From assembly GCA_900549105.1 (NCBI GenBank), contig URND01000055.1, positions 1 through 17,968 on the forward strand: DNA of 17,968 bases, written 5' to 3'. The translations under genes and the position numbers were made by a program. Shown here piece after piece: positions 1 through 7,119 of the stretch (its first letter is position 1; every line of letters begins with the position of its first letter). This DNA comes from an uncultured Eubacteriales bacterium. GTDB lineage: Bacteria; Bacillota; Clostridia; Lachnospirales; Lachnospiraceae. The notes beneath the pieces were generated by a model. That model saw nothing but the letters and a program-made list of their open reading frames with translations. It was not told where the DNA came from and ran no database searches.

Positions 1-720
1 ACCCGCCATGTCATAATGTTCTCTTAAATTATTGGCCGCCCGCGCCGGTTTGATTTCATCGACATGCTCATAAGCCGATTCAATACTTCCATAGGAAGCA
101 ATAATCTTTGTTGCCGTCTTCTCGCCAATTCCCGGTACTCCCGGAATATTATCTGAAGTATCTCCCATCAGGGCTTTCAAATCAATAAACTGGGTTGGCG
201 TTACCTGATAGGCTGCCAGGACATCTCCCGCAAAATAATTTTCCACCTGAGTACCGCCGGCCTTTGTTTTTGGTATACTGATTTTTACTTTTTCTGTTGC
301 CAGCTGAAGCAAATCTCTGTCCCCGGAAATAATCGTAACCTCATATCCCCGTTCTTCCCAGAGCCGGCTCAATGTTCCGAGGATATCATCCGCCTCGTAT
401 CCCTCTTTTGTGACAATGGGAATTCCCATCGACTGAAGAACTTCTTTCAAAACCGGCACCTGCTCATGCAGTTCCTGGGGCATCGGCTTGCGTGTCCCCT
501 TATAGGCTTCATACATTTTATGCCGGAAAGTCGGCGCTTTTAAATCAAAAGCAACCATAAGTCCTTCGGCCTGCTCTTCATCAAGCACCTTAAACATAAT
601 ATTCAAAAATCCATAAATACCATTTGTATGCAGCCCCTCCGAATTCGTTAATACCGGCACTCCATAAAAGGCCCGGTTTAATATACTGTGGCCGTCAATC
701 AAAACTACTTTTTTATTCAT
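1..720 (-). CDS. polA: DNA polymerase I, 5'-nuclease domain (partial, runs off the left edge)
   Basis: The first 240 residues of DNA polymerase I are encoded here, and the rest lies beyond the left edge. This part is the 5'-3' exonuclease / flap endonuclease domain, which removes RNA primers and displaced flaps in lagging-strand synthesis and repair. Seen directly: the N-terminal LIDGHS (7-12), YKGTRKPMP (73-81), GYEADDILGTL (108-118, metal-binding acidic residues), SGDRDLLQL (132-140) and the helix-hairpin-helix region GDTSDNIPGVPGIGEKTA (186-203). The ATG at 718-720 follows a GAAAGGAA ribosome binding site at normal spacing. Whether the 3'-5' proofreading domain is active, as it often is not in Bacillota, cannot be seen. 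A terminator at 804-840 separates it from the upstream acyltransferase genes. I see no convincing promoter in the roughly 85 bp between them. Confidence 0.96.
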   Translation of the reverse strand, partial: MNKKVVLIDGHSILNRAFYGVPVLTNSEGLHTNGIYGFLNIMFKVLDEEQAEGLMVAFDLKAPTFRHKMYEAYKGTRKPMPQELHEQVPVLKEVLQSMGIPIVTKEGYEADDILGTLSRLWEERGYEVTIISGDRDLLQLATEKVKISIPKTKAGGTQVENYFAGDVLAAYQVTPTQFIDLKALMGDTSDNIPGVPGIGEKTATKIIASYGSIESAYEHVDEIKPARAANNLREHYDMAG

Positions 721-803
721 TATTCAATTCCTTTCTTCAGCCCGTCCTCTCTTTCAATACAATCCATAGGCATGACCCTGCTCTTAGTGTATACCATTTA
801 CCC

Positions 804-840
804 AAAAAAAGATACCGAAACTTCTCCGATATCTTTTTTC
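804..840 (-). terminator. Intrinsic terminator after the DHHW/SGNH gene
   Basis: On the minus strand a GATATCGG...TCGGTATC hairpin (with G-U pairs) is followed by seven T residues. It starts only a few bases after the stop codon at 847 and lies upstream of polA, so it ends the acyltransferase transcript. The plus strand also carries a T-run, but its stem is interrupted by mismatches. Confidence 0.75.
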
Positions 841-846
841 TTTGAA

Positions 847-2235
847 TTAGTAATTGACAATCTCTGTAATATTGCTGACCAGAGAAGACGTTGTGGCTGC
901 GGAAATATTATTTAAAAATACAACATCTTTTATATTTCTATCCCGTATTAAAGCAGTTAACCCTTCCGGATAATACCGGTAATCCACCACATAAACCGTC
1001 TCATAATGGTCAACCAAAAACGGTACGAAAGCATTACCAAAAGATTCTTTTATAATAACGCAGGAACTTCCGTCACTCATATTCGGGTTATGAATCTCTT
1101 CAAAAGGCTGGTCTCCGGCAATAAAACAATTATATTTCGAATCGGAATTCCAATCGGAAACATCATGAATAATATCGTAATCGACCACATTTCCATCCAA
1201 ATCCGTATAAGTCATCTCATTCGTTGCCAACGGAATATAAGCAGTGATAACATCCGGATTTTCAGCCAGTGACGGCGTCTGATTGCTCGCTGCATAAAGA
1301 GTACCGATGAAATTATCAAAAACCATCGTCTCATATTCGCCCAAAGGCGTCGGCGTTACCCCCTTCTCCTTCATAAGCTGGCAATAGGTATAATATGCGC
1401 CAAGCGCTGTCCAATGGTGATCTGTCCGAAAATACAGATACTGGTCAGAATGATTCTTCAGCGTGGTAAACGCATCGATTGTCACAACTTTATCATCCAT
1501 ATTATCATAAATATACTGAATTGCCGCCTGTTCATCACTGCAGCCCAACTCATTCTGAAGCTTTTCATCCAGATAAATTCCAGTACTGATCGGAACAACA
1601 ATGTCATAAACCGTTACATCATCGTCCACCTTGTTCGCCAGTGCGCTAATCGCATCAATATACTGATTGGCCGCATCCTGGGTAAATCCATAAAGACTGA
1701 ATGCCGTATCATCAGCCACATAAACCGAACCCACCTGTTCAGGCACACTCTTAATCTGCCGGCGCCTTACGCCGCCATTGGCCGCATCCGCCGCCTGCTG
1801 TGTAGACACCGCTTCCCGCATGGACTCCTGCAGGCTCTCCATATTACGCTGAATATTCGGAAGAATAATATCTGTTAAAGATATACGTTTTGCCGGAACT
1901 GCATCCGCCGCCTGAATCGAACCGTGAATCTGGTTGTTCCGAATTCCATAAAGCCCTCTGTAGCGGGTATTCCCGGCCAGCAGAGTTTCCCTGAAAGGAA
2001 ATGTATCCGCATACCATGTACTCACCCCATTAAGGAATTCCCCGTCTAAAAAGCTTTGAACGGAAAATGCCGGAAACTGGGTCAGCGACCTTTTTTCAAC
2101 CTTAGACTCTTTTGGACGAAGAGGAATGATTAATGCCACAATTGCCGTCAAAATTAAAGCGGCTGAAAATGCGTAAATTTTATATTTTGTATATTTATAA
2201 TCTTTTTTCTTTTTACGTCTTCTTCTCTTTTCCAT
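847..2235 (-). CDS. DHHW/SGNH-type membrane-anchored O-acetyltransferase (AlgJ/AlgX-like)
   Basis: A 462-residue protein with a very basic cytoplasmic start (RRRRKKKK, 4-11) and one membrane helix at about 20-38. The rest should lie outside the membrane. It carries the TDHHW motif (271-275) that names the DHHW family, and a KESFGNAF block with Ser398. By analogy with AlgJ and AlgX, Asp272, His274 and Ser398 would be the SGNH-type catalytic triad that passes an acetyl group to a glycan. It follows the MBOAT gene by 18 nt, and its AAAGGAAA ribosome binding site lies against the MBOAT stop, so the two are co-transcribed. The usual division of labour is that the MBOAT protein brings acetyl groups across the membrane and this protein transfers them. 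The acceptor glycan cannot be read from the sequence. The family call is firm; the reaction is inferred. Confidence 0.85.
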   Translation of the reverse strand: MEKRRRRKKKKDYKYTKYKIYAFSAALILTAIVALIIPLRPKESKVEKRSLTQFPAFSVQSFLDGEFLNGVSTWYADTFPFRETLLAGNTRYRGLYGIRNNQIHGSIQAADAVPAKRISLTDIILPNIQRNMESLQESMREAVSTQQAADAANGGVRRRQIKSVPEQVGSVYVADDTAFSLYGFTQDAANQYIDAISALANKVDDDVTVYDIVVPISTGIYLDEKLQNELGCSDEQAAIQYIYDNMDDKVVTIDAFTTLKNHSDQYLYFRTDHHWTALGAYYTYCQLMKEKGVTPTPLGEYETMVFDNFIGTLYAASNQTPSLAENPDVITAYIPLATNEMTYTDLDGNVVDYDIIHDVSDWNSDSKYNCFIAGDQPFEEIHNPNMSDGSSCVIIKESFGNAFVPFLVDHYETVYVVDYRYYPEGLTALIRDRNIKDVVFLNNISAATTSSLVSNITEIVNY

Positions 2236-2253
2236 AAATCTGATACTTTCCTT

Positions 2254-3690
2254 TTAAAACTGAAAATACAAAAACGGGTTATAACTATTGCCAACAAGGG
2301 CCATCGTTGCCAACAGCAAAAGCACAACCGGGCCAACAACTTCAATGACACGGCGCAAATATTTAAAGAGAACAACAGTCTTACATCTGCGGCACATCCA
2401 CTTATATCCGTTGGCGGCCAGCGGCGTACATGCAATAACAGCCACAATAATAAAGAAAATATTGTTTTTAAAAGTTACCGCCACTTCCATATTCATAAAA
2501 CCATTATGATTTAAGCCCAACATTCCTTTGAGCATAAGGCCTATACGCGATAAATCCGTAAATTTAAAAATAATCCATCCAAAATAAACGACAACCAGTG
2601 TATAGATATGCCCTGCCGCTTTAGGCAGGTTTTTCAATTTATCCAAGAGCACTCTCTTTTCCAACACAAGGAACACGAAATAATAAAGTCCCCAAAGCAC
2701 AAAATTCCAGCTTGCTCCATGCCAGAGCCCGGTCAGCGCCCAGACAATAAATAAATTAAAAATCGTTCGACCAGCCCCTTTGCGATTCCCGCCAAGAGGT
2801 ATGTACACATAATCCCTGAAAAAGCTGCTCAGAGAAATATGCCACCGGCGCCAGAACTCAGTTACCGTATCGGATATATAAGGATAATTGAAATTTTCTT
2901 TATAATGAAAACCAACCATAAGTCCCATACCGATGGCCATATCCGAATATGCCGAAAAATCCAGATAAATCTGGAGCATATACATCAAAGCGCCAAGCCA
3001 TAAACCAAGAGCCGGTACGGAATTAAAAGGTATGATTGCCTCCGGAAGCATTGTATCCGCAATCTGCGCACAGGAATTGGCAAACACTGCTTTTTTTACA
3101 AGTCCAATGGTAAATCGATTAATCCCCCGCCCCATTTCCGGAATTTTAGGCCGGCGGTGTTCAATCTCCCGGGCCACGTCTTTATAACGGACAATCGGCC
3201 CGGCAATACACTGATGAAAAAGGCTGCAGTACAAAAGCACCAGCCAATACTTTCTCTGAGGCGCAACTTCACCCCGATACACATCCACCACATAAGAAAT
3301 CAACTGGAATGTATAAAATGAGATACCAATAGGAAGCACGATTTCAGGAATCACTTCCGGAACACCGGTTATTCGCTTTACATTTTCCAAAATAAAACCA
3401 GCGTATTTAAAATATCCAAGCAAAGCGAGCTGAAGGCCGATACCAATCACAAAGCATCCCCGTTTTAATACGGTACTTTTGCGGAAATGATGAATCTGAA
3501 TAGCGAAAAACCAGCTGATCAAAGCCATGAGCAGCAAAAGAAGCAGATACTTTGGCCCTCCCCAGGCATAAAATATTAATGACGCAACTAATAAGACCAC
3601 GTTCTTTTTTTGAATCGTCCCTACATAACAATAAACGAACATGGTCAATGCAAAAAACAGATATATAAATAATAAACTTGAAAAAACCAA
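2254..3690 (-). CDS. MBOAT-family membrane O-acyltransferase (AlgI/DltB-like)
   Basis: A 478-residue polytopic membrane protein of the MBOAT family, closest in motif pattern to AlgI and its peptidoglycan or exopolysaccharide O-acetylation relatives. Seen: FYAWGGPKYL (40-49), GISFYTFQLISY (122-133), LDFSAYSDMAIG (243-254), FWRRWHISLSSFFRDYVYIPLGG (279-301 region) and LWHGASWNF (322-330). His324 is the candidate invariant catalytic histidine of the family, and His284 lies in the second conserved block. Family role: transfer of an acyl group, usually acetyl, from a cytoplasmic donor to the outside for use by a partner such as the downstream DHHW protein. The start is TTG at 3690, supported by GGAGGGAG seven bases upstream; the first in-frame ATG would cut off the first membrane segment. 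DltB is less likely, because no dltA, dltC or dltD is adjacent. Confidence 0.92.
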   Translation of the reverse strand: MVFSSLLFIYLFFALTMFVYCYVGTIQKKNVVLLVASLIFYAWGGPKYLLLLLLMALISWFFAIQIHHFRKSTVLKRGCFVIGIGLQLALLGYFKYAGFILENVKRITGVPEVIPEIVLPIGISFYTFQLISYVVDVYRGEVAPQRKYWLVLLYCSLFHQCIAGPIVRYKDVAREIEHRRPKIPEMGRGINRFTIGLVKKAVFANSCAQIADTMLPEAIIPFNSVPALGLWLGALMYMLQIYLDFSAYSDMAIGMGLMVGFHYKENFNYPYISDTVTEFWRRWHISLSSFFRDYVYIPLGGNRKGAGRTIFNLFIVWALTGLWHGASWNFVLWGLYYFVFLVLEKRVLLDKLKNLPKAAGHIYTLVVVYFGWIIFKFTDLSRIGLMLKGMLGLNHNGFMNMEVAVTFKNNIFFIIVAVIACTPLAANGYKWMCRRCKTVVLFKYLRRVIEVVGPVVLLLLATMALVGNSYNPFLYFQF

Positions 3691-3694
3691 GATA

Positions 3695-3702
3695 CTCCCT
3701 CC
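3695..3702 (-). promoter_or_regulatory. Ribosome binding site that fixes the TTG start of the MBOAT gene
   Basis: GGAGGGAG on the minus strand precedes a TTG codon at 3690-3688 at standard spacing, with no ATG in reach. It supports a TTG start. Confidence 0.8.
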
Positions 3703-3712
3703 AAAAAAGCCC

Positions 3713-3741
3713 GAATAGACAAAATTTTATGTCGAATATTC
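3713..3741 (-). promoter_or_regulatory. Hairpin in the leader of the MBOAT-DHHW transcript
   Basis: The arms GACA/TGTC and GAATA/TATTC form a stem with a 3-nt bulge and an AT-rich loop, ten bases before the ribosome binding site and downstream of the predicted start of transcription. It could affect translation or message stability. It is short and AT-rich, so chance is possible. Confidence 0.3.
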
Positions 3742-3766
3742 TCCAAAAATGTCGTCTGCTTTTACT

Positions 3767-3795
3767 ATTTTAATATGATTAATTTTATTATTCAA
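3767..3795 (-). promoter_or_regulatory. Predicted sigma-A promoter for the MBOAT-DHHW operon
   Basis: TTGAAT (3790-3795) and TAAAAT (3767-3772) with a 17-bp spacer, giving a leader of about 70 nt. The rest of the 292-bp gap 3691-3982 holds only this promoter, the leader hairpin and the terminator of the upstream PAP2-like gene; I see no small gene in it. Confidence 0.65.
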
Positions 3796-3940
3796 GTGCA
3801 AACCGGGGAAAAAAGTGAAATTAATATATTTGTAACATTTTAACGAAAATTGGCCTTTTGGGCAAGACAAAGCTACCAAATTTAAAAAGAAATTCGTCAT
3901 CTTTCTGCGAATTTTTCCATGAAAACTGTGAAATATGAAT

Positions 3941-3976
3941 AAAAGAAAAATCGGCCTGAATTTCTCAGACCGATTT
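3941..3976 (-). terminator. Intrinsic terminator of the PAP2-like gene
   Basis: A 12-bp stem on the minus strand (AAATCGGTCTGA pairing with TCAGGCCGATTT, one G-U pair) with a 5-nt loop, followed by TTTCTTTT. It starts 7 bp after the stop codon of the PAP2-like gene. Confidence 0.9.
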
Positions 3977-3982
3977 GCTTTT

Positions 3983-4660
3983 TCAGGATTCTTCCACCCC
4001 TGAGTATTCCCTCTGATGAACCAGAACTCTGCTGTCCGCCGGGCGATACACCAACAGGTAAACAACAACATTCAATGCCAGTGCGAGTACCACATCCACA
4101 ACCGTGTGCTGTTTCAAAAACATAGTTGCGGCGACAATAGACGCCGTCAAAAGGAAGGCTCCTCCCACAACCAGAGGTTTACTCTTTAACGCCTTGCATT
4201 TTGCAATTGCAATAAATGCGGCGATTGAATTATACACATGGATACTCGGCAAAATATTTGTCGGCGTATCAATACTGTAGAGGAAGCGAACCATATCGGT
4301 AAATATATTCTCCCTAGGGAATACGATTGGACGGAGCAAATGTCCATTCGGATAAACCCATGAAACAATAATAAATACCGTCATACCGATACCCAGGTTA
4401 AAAATCAACTGTAAATATTCTTTTGTGTCTTTATTTTTAAACATAAACCATACAACGGTCACACCAATATAGAGAAACCATAAAAAATAAGGAATCACAA
4501 AATATTCACAGAAAGGCACCATCTTATCAAAACTTGAATGAATGACATGAAAACGATAGTTTGCACGGTTTTCAAGACAGTAAAATGATACCATATAAAA
4601 AACCATATACAACGGAACAAGAAGTTTTATTCCATATTTTCTCAGAAAATCTTTTGCCAT
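3983..4660 (-). CDS. PAP2-superfamily membrane protein, Aur1/Ipt-like
   Basis: A 225-residue protein with about six hydrophobic segments (11-28, 52-74, 87-103, 143-155, 164-181, 189-205). Conserved PAP2 core residues are visible: LLRP (108-111), PSIH (138-141) and a LKQHTVVD block (182-189) with His185 and Asp189. The classic lysine of motif 1 and the Ser-Arg pair of motif 3 are missing, which is the pattern I associate with the inositolphosphotransferase (Aur1-like) branch rather than with simple PAP2 phosphatases. The likely role is phosphatidate-type phosphatase or phospho-head-group transfer on a lipid; the substrate is unknown. It has its own promoter (4704-4732) and terminator, so it is a single-gene unit. 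The start ATG follows a weak GTGAG site. The superfamily call is good and the subfamily tentative. Confidence 0.75.
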   Translation of the reverse strand: MAKDFLRKYGIKLLVPLYMVFYMVSFYCLENRANYRFHVIHSSFDKMVPFCEYFVIPYFLWFLYIGVTVVWFMFKNKDTKEYLQLIFNLGIGMTVFIIVSWVYPNGHLLRPIVFPRENIFTDMVRFLYSIDTPTNILPSIHVYNSIAAFIAIAKCKALKSKPLVVGGAFLLTASIVAATMFLKQHTVVDVVLALALNVVVYLLVYRPADSRVLVHQREYSGVEES

Positions 4661-4703
4661 AATTATCTCACTTTCTTAAAAACCTCATCGCCATCTTTAG
4701 GGC

Positions 4704-4732
4704 ATTATAGCACTCCGAATTTTCAATATCAA
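4704..4732 (-). promoter_or_regulatory. Predicted sigma-A promoter for the PAP2-like gene
   Basis: TTGATA (4727-4732) and a perfect TATAAT (4704-4709) with a 17-bp spacer, giving a leader of about 35 nt before the ATG at 4660. It lies just downstream of the YbjQ-family gene. Confidence 0.75.
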
Positions 4733-4767
4733 GCATCTTAAGTGAATTTTAAGAAAGTTCATTAAAA

Positions 4768-5079
4768 TTACAGTATTTTAACGGCTGTACCGTAGGCAAT
4801 GACCTCCGCGGCGCCGCTCATGACAGATGCAGACGCATAGCGGATATTAATAACCGCATCTGCCCCCAGTTTCTCAGCCTCATCAACCATCCGTTTCATG
4901 GCAATCTGTCGGGCCTGATTGAGCATTTCCGTGTATCCGGCAATCTCACCACCGACAACTGTTTTCAGGCCGGACATAATATCCTTTCCCAGATGGCTGG
5001 ACTGAACCACATTCCCTTTAACCATCCCGAGAGCCTCTATTTTCTTATCCGGCACATAATTAATACTTAGCAGCAACAT
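4768..5079 (-). CDS. YbjQ / UPF0145-family protein
   Basis: A 103-residue protein matching the whole YbjQ (UPF0145, DUF74) family: VKGNVVQSSHLGKDIMSGLKTVVGGE near the middle, AGYTEMLNQARQIAMKRMVDEAEKLGADAVINIRY, and a C-terminal strand ending in YGTAVKIL. The family forms small oligomeric domains sometimes described as heavy-metal-binding, but no biochemical role is firmly known and no cysteine cluster is present here. The ATG overlaps the last 20 nt of the MerR gene and has its own AGGAGG site five bases upstream, inside that gene, so translation is probably coupled. Being in one operon with a membrane-anchored MerR regulator suggests it works in the response that regulator controls. No clear terminator follows. 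Confidence 0.9.
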   Translation of the reverse strand: MLLLSINYVPDKKIEALGMVKGNVVQSSHLGKDIMSGLKTVVGGEIAGYTEMLNQARQIAMKRMVDEAEKLGADAVINIRYASASVMSGAAEVIAYGTAVKIL

Positions 5080-5710
5080 CTTCTTCTCCTCCTTTGATTT
5101 CCTGATAACGTTTCCATAAATTCCACAAAACGCCTATAATAATAACTATTGGAATGACTGTCACAATAATTATGAAAGGCATCGGCGGACGGTCCAGCGG
5201 GTCTACGGCATACGCCCACAGGATAGTTCCAACAATAGCCGCCATAAATGCAACCATCAAAATAGCCATGACTAAAGGCGCAAAAAACTTGTGCTTGCGG
5301 TCCTTTGCCTGTATATTCATAAAACGGGTCCCCTCCTTTTCCATATGCTCCATCTTCTCCAAATATTCCGAAGCGTCCATTGTTGAAGAACGAACCTCAT
5401 TATTTATGAGCAGCTGGCAGAAAACCTGCATCTCCTCCATATTTTTCTGTTCCCTTTCCAACGCAATGCGGTGTCTGCGGAGCGCATCTTCCATTGTCAG
5501 CACCCCTGTCTCTATTTTTCGGATTTCCTCAATCGGCACGGAGAGTTTTCGGAGCAATTTGATTTTTTGAAGCAAAAGCAAATCTTCCTCCGAATATTCG
5601 CGGTAACCATTCTGGGCATTTCTTTCAGGTTTTAATAACCCCTGCTGTTCATAAAAGCGGATATTCTTTTTGGTGATACCTACTTTTTGCTCAACTTCAT
5701 TAATCTTCAT
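5060..5710 (-). CDS. MerR-family regulator with two C-terminal membrane helices
   Basis: A 216-residue protein. Residues 1-70 are a MerR winged helix-turn-helix (KINEVEQKVGITKKNIRFYEQQGLL, then GYREYSEEDLLLLQKI). Residues 70-100 are a predicted coiled coil. The remainder is a linker and two hydrophobic segments, 142-168 and 177-198, separated by a short DPLDRPP loop and followed by a basic WKRYQ cytoplasmic tail. The usual MerR metal-binding cysteines are absent. It probably binds DNA at the membrane and may sense an envelope or membrane signal; that is inference. The start is the ATG at 5710, because AGGAGGT lies six bases upstream. A longer frame from 5740 would start inside the predicted -10 element. 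It is expected to be autoregulated through the dyad at 5743-5763. Confidence 0.88.
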   Translation of the reverse strand: MKINEVEQKVGITKKNIRFYEQQGLLKPERNAQNGYREYSEEDLLLLQKIKLLRKLSVPIEEIRKIETGVLTMEDALRRHRIALEREQKNMEEMQVFCQLLINNEVRSSTMDASEYLEKMEHMEKEGTRFMNIQAKDRKHKFFAPLVMAILMVAFMAAIVGTILWAYAVDPLDRPPMPFIIIVTVIPIVIIIGVLWNLWKRYQEIKGGEEDVAAKY

Positions 5711-5735
5711 TCCAATACCTCCTTGTGACAAGAGA

Positions 5736-5766
5736 AACATACACCTTCTACTTTATGGAAGGTCAA
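5736..5766 (-). promoter_or_regulatory. MerR-type promoter with 19-bp spacer and operator dyad
   Basis: TTGACC (5761-5766) and TATGTT (5736-5741) are separated by 19 bp rather than 17, as in promoters activated by MerR proteins. Within it, ACCTTC (5743-5748) and GAAGGT (5758-5763) form a perfect 6-bp inverted repeat around a 9-bp centre. Transcription would start near 5729, leaving a leader of about 19 nt that contains AGGAGGT (5717-5723). A second candidate -10 (TATAAT, 5814-5819) lies further upstream with a poor -35. Confidence 0.75.
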
Positions 5767-5848
5767 TCTTTATTTTAAAATTTTATGAAATCTTCCTGTA
5801 TGCAGATAAAACCATTATAACATACTATAAAGAAAATTCATAATTTTG

Positions 5849-5877
5849 TTGACAAATCAAAAAATATCTCGTATAAT
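5849..5877 (+). promoter_or_regulatory. Promoter of tRNA-Leu
   Basis: Consensus TTGACA (5849-5854) and TATAAT (5872-5877) with a 17-bp spacer, 18 bp before the mature tRNA. It is the only recognised plus-strand promoter in the window. Confidence 0.9.
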
Positions 5878-5895
5878 ATCACTTGTGTTTGACAA

Positions 5896-5978
5896 GCCGG
5901 CGTGTCGGAATGGCAGACGAGGCAGACTCAAAATCTGTTGTGGGCAACCACGTGCGGGTTCAAGTCCCGCTGCCGGCA
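5896..5978 (+). tRNA. tRNA-Leu (anticodon CAA)
   Basis: An 83-nt class II tRNA. The acceptor arms GCCGGCG and TGCCGGC pair, with G-U at position 7. The anticodon arm is CAGA-CTCAAAA-TCTG with CAA at 34-36, reading UUG. A long variable arm (TGTGG/CCACG) and a T arm (GCGGG-TTCAAGT-CCCGC) complete it. The discriminator is A and CCA is not encoded. It has its own promoter and terminator. Confidence 0.97.
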
Positions 5979-5990
5979 TAACTTAAAAGT

Positions 5991-6036
5991 CCCTGAAACT
6001 TAGATTTTACTCGGTTTCAGGGTTTTTTGTTTTTTT
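5991..6036 (+). terminator. Intrinsic terminator of tRNA-Leu
   Basis: CCCTGAAAC and GTTTCAGGG form a perfect 9-bp stem with a 14-nt loop, followed by TTTTTTG and a further T6 run, 12 bp after the tRNA. Confidence 0.92.
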
Positions 6037-6080
6037 ACAGTTAGCAAAAAGGACAACCCCTGCAAAACAGGCCCTGGTCT

Positions 6081-6120
6081 AACAACAAAATCCGAACACG
6101 GCCAGGCCATGTTCGGATTT
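6081..6120 (-). terminator. Terminator of tRNA-Ala
   Basis: On the minus strand a 14-bp stem (AAATCCGAACATGG with CCGTGTTCGGATTT, one G-U pair) is followed by TGTTGTT. The T-tract is modest, but the stem is strong and lies 12 bp past the tRNA end. It faces the tRNA-Leu terminator. Confidence 0.75.
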
Positions 6121-6131
6121 ACTTTTACAAA

Positions 6132-6204
6132 TGGAGCATACGGGATTCGAACCCGTGGCCTCAACAATGCGAATGTTGCGCGCTCCCAACTGCGCTAATG
6201 CCCC
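6132..6204 (-). tRNA. tRNA-Ala (anticodon CGC)
   Basis: A 73-nt tRNA. The acceptor arms GGGGCAT and ATGCTCC pair, giving the G3-U70 pair recognised by alanyl-tRNA synthetase. The anticodon arm is CAACA-TTCGCAT-TGTTG with CGC at 34-36, reading GCG. The T arm is ACGGG-TTCGAAT-CCCGT, the discriminator is A, and CCA is not encoded. Confidence 0.97.
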
Positions 6205-6213
6205 TTCTGTCTT

Positions 6214-6242
6214 ATTATAGCACTGTCGTTTACAAGTGACAA
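6214..6242 (-). promoter_or_regulatory. Promoter of tRNA-Ala
   Basis: TTGTCA (6237-6242) and TATAAT (6214-6219) with a 17-bp spacer, between the stop codon of the DUF6076-like gene and the tRNA. It lets the tRNA be made independently of the upstream operon. Confidence 0.85.
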
Positions 6243-6267
6243 TGGGCTTTTTCCAATTTTTACTTCC

Positions 6268-7101
6268 TTATTTTTTCAGCCAGGTCTTATACTCTTCTGC
6301 ATTTATTTTTCCCTGGCGGGCCAGTTCGAGCCCCTCTTTGGCTTCTTTATACCAGGCTTCAAATTCATCCCTGCTCATATTTGCCGCTTTTTTCCTTGGC
6401 TTTGTCATACGGGCGTAATGAGCTTTATAAGCCCGGGTATAGGCCTGAAGCAGTTCGTCCTTTTTAACGGTTTTTGCAAAAGTTTTTGTATATCCCACAT
6501 CGGAACAGGTTTTTCCGTCACTGGAAAAAACCCGGGTACAATAATCCACATTACTCCGTTTAGGTATGAAAAAACGACCGCAGTTTTTGCAAATTTTGAT
6601 AATCTGATGACGGCGAAGCATTTCCACAAGTTCGCACATAAGACAATCTTCAAATCCCATCAAAAAGTAGTCAATCATCCAACGGTTTTCATTTTTTACC
6701 GTCTGATTCACCAATGTCCCGCTGGAATAAAAAGGATGGCGCAAAAAATAATGGGTTGCCTCTTCATTCATCTCCGATGCGCCATGAATCAGGGCATCCA
6801 AAAGCTTTTTATAGATATCCTGGAATTCTTCCATCCGGCCCAGAGTCAGACCGGAAGCTTTTTCATCATCTTTTGGTCTTGCCATCAGCATTTGTATCCC
6901 CTCGTCACTCCAGGCAGAAAAATAAGGATGGATTTCCCGCACAGTTTCCATCTGCTGGAAGGCTGTTTTCAAATCCATATAAATAAAATCCAAAAGACTT
7001 TTTCCGAGGCGGCATGGAGCGGATGTGGAATGAAAATAGATAATCTCATCCGTCAAATCCAAATAAACATGTGTATAATTCTTTTCTGTTTCTCTTAACA
7101 T
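6268..7101 (-). CDS. DUF6076-like protein with a four-cysteine zinc finger
   Basis: A 277-residue protein. The N-terminal 165 residues are mixed and unrecognised. The C-terminal part holds CKNCGRFFIPKR (171-182), Cys188 and Cys199, a likely four-cysteine zinc-binding site, followed by GYTKTFAKTVKKDELLQAYTRAYKAHYAR, which I recognise from DUF6076-type proteins of clostridia. It ends in a charged helical stretch. Function is unknown; the finger suggests nucleic-acid or protein binding. The start is the ATG at 7101, because GGAGG (7110-7114) lies eight bases upstream. The longer frame begins with a TTG that overlaps this site. It lies 18 nt after the small Cys-rich gene and so is third in an operon with the NFU gene. 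No promoter of its own and no clear terminator are visible. Confidence 0.72.
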   Translation of the reverse strand: MLRETEKNYTHVYLDLTDEIIYFHSTSAPCRLGKSLLDFIYMDLKTAFQQMETVREIHPYFSAWSDEGIQMLMARPKDDEKASGLTLGRMEEFQDIYKKLLDALIHGASEMNEEATHYFLRHPFYSSGTLVNQTVKNENRWMIDYFLMGFEDCLMCELVEMLRRHQIIKICKNCGRFFIPKRSNVDYCTRVFSSDGKTCSDVGYTKTFAKTVKKDELLQAYTRAYKAHYARMTKPRKKAANMSRDEFEAWYKEAKEGLELARQGKINAEEYKTWLKK

Positions 7102-7109
7102 CCGTTCTG

Positions 7110-7114
7110 CCTCC
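7110..7114 (-). promoter_or_regulatory. Ribosome binding site that fixes the start of the DUF6076-like gene
   Basis: GGAGG eight bases before the ATG at 7101. The alternative in-frame TTG at 7116 overlaps it and so cannot use it. Confidence 0.8.
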
Positions 7115-7119
7115 AATAT

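Noticed and set aside
4745..4769. AATTTTAA/TTAAAATT inverted repeat after the YbjQ gene as a terminator
   Set aside because: The stem is all A-T, overlaps the stop codon and has no T-tract, so it is not convincing.
5711..5740. Longer MerR reading frame starting at 5740
   Set aside because: It would start inside the predicted -10 element, and the consensus ribosome binding site fits the ATG at 5710.
6418..7098. A 226-codon plus-strand open frame
   Set aside because: Antisense shadow of the DUF6076-like gene, whose ribosome binding site and zinc-finger motifs are clear.
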